Made by a program: the position numbers and the translations under genes. This document shows positions 17,606-24,578 of a stretch of DNA of 64,000 nt, piece after piece. Under the pieces are notes generated by a model, which saw only the letters and a list, made by a program, of their open reading frames with translations, searched no databases and was not told the origin of the DNA. How positions within the stretch are numbered: the stretch's first letter is position 1; every line of letters begins with the position of its first letter. The DNA comes from Emcibacteraceae bacterium (lineage in GTDB: Bacteria; Pseudomonadota; Alphaproteobacteria; Sphingomonadales; Emcibacteraceae), in NCBI GenBank assembly GCA_041396985.1, contig JAWKXO010000004.1:186001-250000 (forward strand), written 5' to 3'.

Positions 17606-20527
17606 TCATGGGTTCCTATAGGCAGTACCTGGACGTAAATAGGCCCACCAGTTAAGGATCAGGCAGAAGCCATAAAAGGCTGCAAAACCATATAACGCAT
17701 ATTCAGGCGTTTTAAGGTTGATCTGCTCACCCAGAACCTGTGGCACGATAAAGGCACCATAAGCCGCAACCGCGGAAGTCCATCCGAGAACCGGCCCTGC
17801 CTGTTCCTTATCAAAGATGATTGCAATTGTTCTGAAGGTTGAGCCATTACCTATACCAGTTGCGGTAAACAACACTAGGAACAATAGGAAAAATGGAAGG
17901 AAAAATTCTTCCGGTGTTGGTGAATTAAATGCAGCCTTCATATAATAGGCGACACCCAGAGCACTGGCGACCATAACAGCAGAGCATATTTGCGTGACCA
18001 GAGACCCACCAATCCTATCGGATATCCAGCCGCCGACCGGCCTTATCAGCGCACCGATAAAGGCGCCCATCCAGCCATACATCAGAGCACTGGGGCCATT
18101 GGGATTGGATATATTATGTGTCATTACACCATCAGGTCCCATTATATGCTGAAAGCCGAATATCACTTTTATCGAAAGCGGAAATGCCGCCGCAAACCCG
18201 ATAAATGATCCAAAGGTCATAGTATAGAGAACCGTCATTATCCAGGTGTGAGGGTGCCTGAAAATCTGATACTGGTGTGTCAAATTTTTTCCAATTTCAC
18301 CAGGAAGCGATTTTAATGCCATTACGGTTGCAATGATAACGGCAGGAATTACCACATACTTGCTCAAATCTACGCCCGCACCATTGGCACTGGAAGGTAG
18401 TATTAGCCATAATCCTGCGGCTGCAGCGACGAAGCCAATTGCCAGCATAACGCCGATTTGCAGAAACGCCATTGGTGGCGCACCCAAATCGGGCGAAACA
18501 TGTTTTGCTTTAATATTATCCATACCCAGCCATGCAGCTATTGAAAGCGGGATCAACAGAACAAGCCAGACATACCCTGCATTATGGATATAGGTTTCTG
18601 TTCCAGCTGGAATTTTACCAATCAATGTTCCGCTATAATCCTGCAACACCATTGGCGCACCGCCGAATACTGCAAATGTCATGATTAGCGGGATAAGGAT
18701 TTGCATAGTTGTAACCCCAAAGTTACCAAGTCCAGCATTTAATCCCAATGATAAGCCTTTGATTTTTTTTGGAAAAAAGAAACTTATATTTGACATTGAT
18801 GATGCAAAGTTTCCTCCGCCAAGACCAGACAGAAGGGCCAGTGCCTGGAATACCCATAATGGAGTATTAATATTCTGCAAGGCCAGACCGGTACCCAATG
18901 CTGGTACAATCAGAAGAGCGGTGGTCATAAAAATGGTATTTCTGCCGCCTGCCAGCCGTATGAAGAATGTCGATGGAATTCTGAGTGTGGCTCCGGATAA
19001 ACCGGCAATCGCGGCAAGTGTGAACAGTTCTGAATTCGCAAAGGGGAACCCAAGATTGAGCATTTGAACTGTAATAATACCCCAATACATCCATATGGCA
19101 AACGCACAGAGCAAACAAGGTATGGAAATCCATAAATTACGGTAGGCTATTTTTGAGCCGTATGTTTCCCATTGAACCTTGTTTTCGGGATCCCAGTGTA
19201 CTAGCCCCTGATGCTTGAATTCAAGATCCTTATCTTTCCTTTCAACGATATCTTCTGTTTTAAATTCAGGAAGCCATTTTGGTTTTTCAATTGCGCCTTC
19301 CATATAAAGAATTGATGCATGCATCCAAAGAAGCGCTATCAGAGTAACGACAAACAATAGCATAAAGCAGCTGGTCCAAATACCTGTCACATCCTTCATT
19401 ATCCCAAACATTATAGGAAAAACAAAGCCGCCAAGTCCACCAACCAGGCCGACAATACCGCCAACGGCACCGACATTATCAGGATAATAAACCGGAATAT
19501 GCTTATAGACCGCAGCCTTTCCCAAGGACATGAAGAACCCTAAAATAGCTGTTAGCCCAACGAATGGCCACAAGCCAATTTCCAATGAAAATGAAATTGG
19601 TCCATCGACACCATGAACAATATATTCAGTTGATGGATATGACAGAAAGAAGCATGCAATAACACAGGCGCTCAAAGTCCAGTACATAATGGTTCTTGCC
19701 CCAAAGCGATCGGACATCCATCCACCAAGGGCCCTAAAAATTGAGCCAGGTAAGGCATAAGCGGCCGCGAGCATTCCGGCTGTGCCAATATCAAGGCCAT
19801 AAACCCCAACATAATACCTGGGAAGCCATAAAGCCAACGCAACAAAAGCACCGAAAACAAAGAAATAATAAAGCGAAAAGCGCCAGACTTGAAGTTTCTT
19901 AAGTGGCTCCATCTGTTCAAGAATGCCGCGCGGCTTTATTTTTTTAAGCCGTCTTTCCACAAGCTTAGGATCATCCTTAGTAAAAACATAGAAAATGATA
20001 GCCGCTACCAACATTATTATGGAGTAAGCTTGTGCCAGTCCCTGCCAGCCCAACCAGATTAGGAGTATTGGGGCACCAAAGTTAGTAAAAGCGGCACCGA
20101 CATTACCAACCCCGAAAATTCCCAGTGCCGTCCCCTGTTTTTCCTGCTCATACCATTGGGAAATATAGGCCACCCCTACTGAGAAACCACCACCAGCCAA
20201 TCCTACCCCCAGTGCCGCCAACAGATATAACTGGTATGTATTTATTGAAGATAAAAGATAAGTGGATAAGGCGGATGCGATCATTGTAAGTGTCATTACA
20301 ATTCGTCCACCATACTGATCTGCCCAAATCCCAAGTAATAAACGGCTCAGTGAACCTGTTAGAACAGGCATAGCAACCAGAATACCAAATTGTGTATCGG
20401 ATAGTCCCAAATTCTGTTTAATCTGCAATCCTAATATTGAGAAAATGGTCCATATTGCAAAACATACAGTAAATGCAAATGTGCTTAGTGTAAGTGCTCT
20501 ATTTTGGTCAGTTTTTGTAATTATCAT
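17606..20527 (-). CDS. narK: Fused NarK1-NarK2 nitrate/nitrite transporter (two MFS domains)
   Basis: A 973-residue protein made of two complete MFS nitrate porters in one chain. The first half (about 1-420) contains GAVGGIVGLVGGLGGFVFP, the nitrate-signature helix of NarK1-type proton/nitrate symporters. A charged cytoplasmic linker follows (about 425-460, ending HQGLVHWDPENK). The second half (about 465-973) carries GLNAGLGNFGVTTMQI, the NarK2-type signature associated with nitrate/nitrite exchange. The same fusion is known in Paracoccus and other denitrifiers. It supplies nitrate to the cytoplasmic NarG active site and removes nitrite. The ATG has a GGAGG site; the FNR box at 20621-20634 lies about 100 bases upstream. 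Confidence 0.94.
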   Translation of the reverse strand: MIITKTDQNRALTLSTFAFTVCFAIWTIFSILGLQIKQNLGLSDTQFGILVAMPVLTGSLSRLLLGIWADQYGGRIVMTLTMIASALSTYLLSSINTYQLYLLAALGVGLAGGGFSVGVAYISQWYEQEKQGTALGIFGVGNVGAAFTNFGAPILLIWLGWQGLAQAYSIIMLVAAIIFYVFTKDDPKLVERRLKKIKPRGILEQMEPLKKLQVWRFSLYYFFVFGAFVALALWLPRYYVGVYGLDIGTAGMLAAAYALPGSIFRALGGWMSDRFGARTIMYWTLSACVIACFFLSYPSTEYIVHGVDGPISFSLEIGLWPFVGLTAILGFFMSLGKAAVYKHIPVYYPDNVGAVGGIVGLVGGLGGFVFPIMFGIMKDVTGIWTSCFMLLFVVTLIALLWMHASILYMEGAIEKPKWLPEFKTEDIVERKDKDLEFKHQGLVHWDPENKVQWETYGSKIAYRNLWISIPCLLCAFAIWMYWGIITVQMLNLGFPFANSELFTLAAIAGLSGATLRIPSTFFIRLAGGRNTIFMTTALLIVPALGTGLALQNINTPLWVFQALALLSGLGGGNFASSMSNISFFFPKKIKGLSLGLNAGLGNFGVTTMQILIPLIMTFAVFGGAPMVLQDYSGTLIGKIPAGTETYIHNAGYVWLVLLIPLSIAAWLGMDNIKAKHVSPDLGAPPMAFLQIGVMLAIGFVAAAAGLWLILPSSANGAGVDLSKYVVIPAVIIATVMALKSLPGEIGKNLTHQYQIFRHPHTWIMTVLYTMTFGSFIGFAAAFPLSIKVIFGFQHIMGPDGVMTHNISNPNGPSALMYGWMGAFIGALIRPVGGWISDRIGGSLVTQICSAVMVASALGVAYYMKAAFNSPTPEEFFLPFFLLFLVLFTATGIGNGSTFRTIAIIFDKEQAGPVLGWTSAVAAYGAFIVPQVLGEQINLKTPEYALYGFAAFYGFCLILNWWAYLRPGTAYRNP

Positions 20528-20620
20528 AATAGCCTCCGCAGCCTATCTAACTAATGGGTGACTTTGACTTGTTTAAATTTACTTCTTGGCCTATTATCGC
20601 ACTCAAAGGGAATGTCTGAC

Positions 20621-20634
20621 TTGATTCAAATCAA
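20621..20634. promoter_or_regulatory. FNR/NarR-type box between narK and the Crp/Fnr regulator
   Basis: TTGATTCAAATCAA, identical to the narG box including one flanking base on each side. It lies in the divergent region 20528-20677, its centre 100 bases from the narK ATG and 50 bases from the regulator ATG. It could activate narK and give autoregulation of the regulator gene. Confidence 0.85.
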
Positions 20635-20677
20635 GGTGAGGGAAAGCTAATAAAATGCTAATGGGGTATTGTTAGTA

Positions 20678-21418
20678 ATGAATATACTCACAGAGTTTAA
20701 TCATTTAAAAAAACCACAACTATTCGAAAAGCTTTCTGAAGAAAGTCTGCGAAGAATACTTGAATGCTCCATCTTAAAGAAATACGAGAAAAATAGATTA
20801 CTGGTTCAGCAGGGTGATACACCAAAATTTGTTTATTTGGTGATGAGTGGATCAATTAAAACTTTTCGGATTAATGATGAAGGTGAAGAAGCAACTATCC
20901 GAATGCTCGAACCTGGTGATACCTGTATGGAAGCAGTTATGTTTATGGGGGGACCTTCACCAATTAATGTACAGACAATTACAGATTCAGAAACTTTGTT
21001 AATTCCTGAGCGGATAATTAAAACACTTGTTTTCGAGGATACTCAATTTTCGGTCAATCTTTTAAGAATTGTGACCCGCCATTATAAAAATGCGATGCAC
21101 CAGATAGATGCTATGAATATTAAATCTCCTCTTCAGCGAATAGGATATTATTTTTTGCTTAAACATATTGAGCAAGGAAATGAAAGTCTTGAATTCAAAC
21201 TCCCCTTTAAAAAACAAATGGTTGCAAATTATCTGGGTATGACACCTGAAACTTTTTCACGGTCCTTAAAGCAAATGAGAAATATGGGGGTCATAGTGGA
21301 AGATGATAAGATAAGTTTAAAAGATGCACGCAGCCTTTGTCTATTTTGTGATTCCGATACCGCAGCATTATGCGCGGATCATAACAAAGAAGATTGTCAA
21401 TTTTGCCTGCTACATTAA
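20678..21418 (+). CDS. Crp/Fnr-family transcription regulator (NarR/FNR-like) with C-terminal cysteine cluster
   Basis: Probable activator of the neighbouring nar genes. The ATG at 20678 (MNILTEFNHL) is taken as start, with GGGG about 11 bases upstream; an in-frame TTG lies 9 bases earlier. The 246-residue protein has a cyclic-nucleotide-like beta-roll (about 15-130), a dimer helix, and a winged helix with recognition helix ETFSR (191-195). The Glu/Ser/Arg set matches E. coli FNR, which reads TTGAT half-sites, exactly those found upstream of narG, narK and the porin gene. The N-terminal Cys cluster of FNR is missing. Instead five Cys (221, 224, 232, 240, 243) crowd the extreme C-terminus (CLFC, C, CQFC). 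Whether they bind Fe-S or sense redox is unknown. Confidence 0.88.
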   Translation: MNILTEFNHLKKPQLFEKLSEESLRRILECSILKKYEKNRLLVQQGDTPKFVYLVMSGSIKTFRINDEGEEATIRMLEPGDTCMEAVMFMGGPSPINVQTITDSETLLIPERIIKTLVFEDTQFSVNLLRIVTRHYKNAMHQIDAMNIKSPLQRIGYYFLLKHIEQGNESLEFKLPFKKQMVANYLGMTPETFSRSLKQMRNMGVIVEDDKISLKDARSLCLFCDSDTAALCADHNKEDCQFCLLH

Positions 21419-21469
21419 ATTAATAAATTAACAACCTTCTTTATTTTCTGATTTATATCTTTCTCTTTT

Positions 21470-22735
21470 TTAGAAGCCCGCACCCAACTGAAACCAGAAT
21501 TTCTTACGTCCCGGAATGTTTGCAGTGCCGTTATAATCAGCATATTTCAGAAGAACATTAAGATTTTTTATTGGTCCTAAATTCAGGTTAGCAAATGTCT
21601 TTCCGACGGATAAATTAAGCTCGTTCCCAAAATCTCCACTGAGCGATTGATCATCATCAAATTTGTGATAAACAGCGGTGATCACCATTCCATCAACCAG
21701 ATGATCAACTCCGGAAATTTTATATGCCGCGCTTAGATAATAGTCACGCAAGCCACTTATTGGGGTGGCTAAAAACGCATCAGCCCATCCGTTAAATTTA
21801 TGAAGCGTCGCCAGCGGGGTCTGAAAAGCCGCAGTGCCATCACTACCCAACACCTCATATCCGGCTTTCAGAGTAAATCCATACCCTGCAACAGATGGTG
21901 CAATATGATAATAGGTTTCAGAGAATGACAATGGATTATTGGCATTTTCACTTTGAGATGCGATTTCAGCTTCATAGGAAAAATCCCAGTCAGCATTAAT
22001 CGGCAAAGTACCCGTTGCCCTTAACCCGAACGTTTTTGAGGATTGAGACGCCAACTGTTTGAATTCTATCCAGTACCCATAGCCGACTAGTTTAAGTTCT
22101 TTGCCCAAACTATAAGCGGCATTAAAAGCGTGAATATTGGAATCAAGATCACCTAATGGATGCTTGTTGCCCTGTATACGGTTAACATTATAGCTATAGA
22201 GATAGAGCCACTCGAAATTTTTAAGACTGTTATTTTTAAACTGAACGGCGTCCAGAGTTTGATCATTTTGCCGCCAGTCAACCGAACCGATAAAACGTTG
22301 ATTATCAAGATCGATCTTCTGACGACCAACGGTAAGTTTGCTTTTTGGTATTCCATTCCATGACAACCAGAACTGGTTGAATTCAACGCCGTCAGGATCG
22401 ACGATGACCGGATAGGCCGTCCTGCCGTTCACTGTGTCATTAAATGCATCATTTCCAATATGTGTAATAAACTGCCCTTCTGCCAATGCCTGGAACCTTT
22501 TAAATTCACCCGTTTTAAAACCAATATTCGCTCTTATTGTTGAGGCGTTTGCATTTTCCAGCGGGAAGTTATCCTGTTCCACATGTTCATACCGATACCT
22601 TAACTGGCCAATAAGTGAGCCATTTTTAATAATATCTTCAATATCATTTTCAGCCAGTGCCTTCCCGGATCCGAATGCATAAAGCCCAACAAAACCAATT
22701 AAGGCAGGAGACAATAGTTTATTTAATTTAGACAT
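21470..22735 (-). CDS. Outer-membrane beta-barrel protein, alginate-export-type family
   Basis: A 421-residue exported barrel: signal peptide (hydrophobic 9-24, cleavage after ALA near 28), then alternating aromatic/polar strands, with LRYRYEHVEQDNF near residue 47 and FWLSWNGIPKSKLTVGRQKIDLDNQRFIG near 125-150, and a terminal aromatic residue (GAGF). These match the alginate_exp type of outer-membrane channel. No alginate genes are present, so the family name does not imply alginate here. An FNR box 69 bases upstream and the nar neighbours suggest a channel expressed during nitrate respiration, perhaps for nitrate/nitrite or another anaerobic solute. That role is inference. Confidence 0.75.
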   Translation of the reverse strand: MSKLNKLLSPALIGFVGLYAFGSGKALAENDIEDIIKNGSLIGQLRYRYEHVEQDNFPLENANASTIRANIGFKTGEFKRFQALAEGQFITHIGNDAFNDTVNGRTAYPVIVDPDGVEFNQFWLSWNGIPKSKLTVGRQKIDLDNQRFIGSVDWRQNDQTLDAVQFKNNSLKNFEWLYLYSYNVNRIQGNKHPLGDLDSNIHAFNAAYSLGKELKLVGYGYWIEFKQLASQSSKTFGLRATGTLPINADWDFSYEAEIASQSENANNPLSFSETYYHIAPSVAGYGFTLKAGYEVLGSDGTAAFQTPLATLHKFNGWADAFLATPISGLRDYYLSAAYKISGVDHLVDGMVITAVYHKFDDDQSLSGDFGNELNLSVGKTFANLNLGPIKNLNVLLKYADYNGTANIPGRKKFWFQLGAGF

Positions 22736-22797
22736 TTAATTTCACCCAGTTGAACAATCTTATTGCTCTAAGGATGAAGGAAGTGAAGTATTTCACC

Positions 22798-22811
22798 TTG
22801 ATTCTAATCAA
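22798..22811. promoter_or_regulatory. FNR/NarR-type box upstream of the outer-membrane channel gene
   Basis: TTGATTCTAATCAA is a perfect TTGAT-N4-ATCAA site with the same flanking C and G as the other two boxes. Its centre is 69 bases upstream of the ATG at 22735, nearly the same distance as the box before narG, which places the channel in the same regulon. Confidence 0.82.
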
Positions 22812-22916
22812 GCTAAATTTTTCTTCGATACATTCGCTAGTATTGCAGAATATTAAGATAAGTTCGCTATTTTAAAATACTAAATTATTAGGGTTTATAT
22901 GATAGATAAATCTTAA

Positions 22917-24161
22917 CTATTTAGAGAATTTAATGACCTTGGCTTTCTTACCCTTTAGTGAACCAGCTATGGCACCTGAAATGCGATCAGCAGCGGCACG
23001 GGCCGGATCATCTGCAATATGGGCATATCTGGCGGTGGTTTTAGGATCAGAATGACCTAACAACTTTCCAACAATCGGGAGGCCTAACCCCGCTCCCGCA
23101 CCCACACTGGCAAAGGAATGGCGAAGATCATGTAACCTTACATCATTTAATTTGGCATTTTTGCGGATGCGAAGCCAGACCCTTGGAAGGCCTACAAAAT
23201 ACCCCTCATTGGAATAACTTGGAAACACATGTTGATTACCATTAATAGGCACAATTTGATCCAGCAATTGCAAGGCTGGCTTACCAAGGGGGACTATTTT
23301 CTGCCCTGTTTTTGAACCCTTGAGCCGCAAGCATCCAAAATCAAAATCGACTTCTTCCCAGGTTAACGAAAGTATTTCCATCTTCCTACACCCGGTAAGG
23401 AGTAATAACCTTATGGCGTCAAGAGCGGGCGGATATTCACCCATATTTTCGGCTTCGATTAATGCTTCACCAAGTCTTGAAATTTCTTCCGGTGATAGAA
23501 ATCTTTCTTTTTTCTTGTCTGGATATCTTTTTACACCCTTTACCGGGTTATCATTTCGAATGCCTTCATCCACAGCAAATGACATTATTCCACCCAGTAG
23601 CCCAACAGTCCTCGTCGCTGTCCCTTCCCCACCGGCGACACGCGCAAGGCCATGTTTTTTGGTTTTAATATTCTTGGCTGTTTTACCACGGGCAATATCA
23701 TGGAGGAATTTTCTTACATCAGCAGAATTTAAATCCTTAACTTTTTTCCTTCCCAGTAAAGGTTTTATATGGCGTTCAATACGACCAATATCGGTAGCAA
23801 TAGTTGAAGGTTTCTTGGTCGCGCATCCGTATTTTAAATAATCATTACAAAGCTCAGATATTGTATTAGCCTTTTTTTCAAGCTGTTTCTGTGCCTGTGG
23901 GTCTGATCCCTTAGCGACCTTTCCAAGCACACCTTTTGCTTCTTTACGGGCTTCCTCGACCGATAAAGGGCCGTATTTACCAATAGTATATCTCTTGGTC
24001 GGGTTTCCGCGACCGCCGGGCCGATACTGGACAATAAATACTTTATTCCCCGCCGGTGTAATCTTGAGGCCAAAACCTTTTAATTCACCGTCCCAGATAA
24101 ATTTATCTTTATCTTCTGGCTTTAATTTATCTATTCCATTTTTGGTAATTTTCGAACCCAT
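22917..24161 (-). CDS. Tyrosine-type site-specific integrase (DUF4102 / P4-type)
   Basis: A 414-residue phage/island integrase. Residues 1-90 form the arm-binding DUF4102 domain (KDKFIWDGELKGFGLKITPAG, FIVQYRPGGR, RYTIGKYGPLSVEEAR). Then come a core-binding SAM-like domain (about 105-200) and the catalytic domain (about 220-400), with Arg in LTGCRKMEIL, the HDLRHSF motif, and LLGHSDPKTTARYAHI supplying the last His and the Tyr nucleophile. All catalytic residues appear intact, so it may be active. It lies 145 bases from the tRNA-Arg remnant and reads away from it, the usual layout at an island end. No excisionase gene is visible nearby. Confidence 0.93.
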   Translation of the reverse strand: MGSKITKNGIDKLKPEDKDKFIWDGELKGFGLKITPAGNKVFIVQYRPGGRGNPTKRYTIGKYGPLSVEEARKEAKGVLGKVAKGSDPQAQKQLEKKANTISELCNDYLKYGCATKKPSTIATDIGRIERHIKPLLGRKKVKDLNSADVRKFLHDIARGKTAKNIKTKKHGLARVAGGEGTATRTVGLLGGIMSFAVDEGIRNDNPVKGVKRYPDKKKERFLSPEEISRLGEALIEAENMGEYPPALDAIRLLLLTGCRKMEILSLTWEEVDFDFGCLRLKGSKTGQKIVPLGKPALQLLDQIVPINGNQHVFPSYSNEGYFVGLPRVWLRIRKNAKLNDVRLHDLRHSFASVGAGAGLGLPIVGKLLGHSDPKTTARYAHIADDPARAAADRISGAIAGSLKGKKAKVIKFSK

Positions 24162-24186
24162 CTGATTACTTCCTTATTTGGATTGC

Positions 24187-24217
24187 TAGCAAGCACATAG
24201 CAAGCACCAGCAATCAC
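24187..24217. repeat. Short direct repeats upstream of the integrase (possible arm sites)
   Basis: TAGCAAGCAC occurs at 24187-24196 and again at 24198-24207, followed by the degenerate copy CAGCAATCAC at 24208-24217. Tandem spacing of about one helical turn, between the integrase start and the att remnant, is where integrase arm-type or directionality-factor sites are expected. Confidence 0.45.
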
Positions 24218-24305
24218 ATTTAGTATATTTCACGGAAACAGTATATCACAAAATATGTTTATTTATCAATAGTTATATAAAATTAAGAAACATAAAGAAA
24301 CATAG

Positions 24306-24359
24306 GCACCTGCCCTCCGAAGGCAGAGGTTATAGGTTCGAATCCCGTCGGGTGCGCCA
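24306..24359 (+). other. tRNA-Arg(CCG) 3' remnant, island attachment site
   Basis: The sequence reads as the anticodon arm onwards of a tRNA-Arg: stem CTGCC (24310-24314), loop CTCCGAA with anticodon CCG (24317-24319), stem GGCAG, T arm with GGTTCGAATCC, acceptor strand CGGGTGC, discriminator G and encoded CCA (24357-24359). The D arm and 5' acceptor strand GCGCCCG are absent; AT-rich DNA stands in their place. The T stem has one A-C mismatch, consistent with a non-functional copy. This is the displaced 3' end left by integrase-mediated insertion. Confidence 0.85.
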
Positions 24360-24578
24360 ATTTTTACTGCTTCAAAATTGCCCTTTTAAGCGTCCGAACA
24401 CTCCCCCAAAAAAGAGTCTTAATTCTGATATAATTGACTCGTCATACTGCAACAAAAGCATCAATTAAATATCACTTTTCCTTAAACGGCCTGTCACAAA
24501 TCAAGATCATATTCCCCCCTGCCTGAACGGGCGAATGTCCAAAGAGGACAAAGTTAATTATTTAGGAATATAATCAAA

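Larger units (their letters stand above)
1..24359. mobile_element. Right-hand portion of a putative genomic island (copper resistance and nitrate respiration) integrated at tRNA-Arg(CCG)
   Basis: A tyrosine integrase gene (22917-24161) lies immediately inside a 3'-terminal tRNA-Arg(CCG) remnant (24306-24359). In integration at a tRNA 3' end, the displaced chromosomal 3' piece marks the end of the element away from the intact tRNA. Because the remnant reads on the plus strand, the element must lie to its left, so the copper and nar modules are inside it. The other end, with an intact tRNA-Arg(CCG), is not in this window, so the island is longer than 24 kb. This is inference from gene arrangement; no second copy of the repeat is visible here. 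Confidence 0.65.

Noticed and set aside
24306..24359. Functional tRNA-Arg(CCG) gene
   Set aside because: The D arm and 5' acceptor strand are missing and the T stem has a mismatch; only the 3' half is present, as expected of an attachment-site remnant.
24492..24505. Possible fourth FNR box upstream of the TonB receptor
   Set aside because: Only the right half (ATCAA) matches; the left half reads CTGTC, so it falls well short of the other three perfect boxes.
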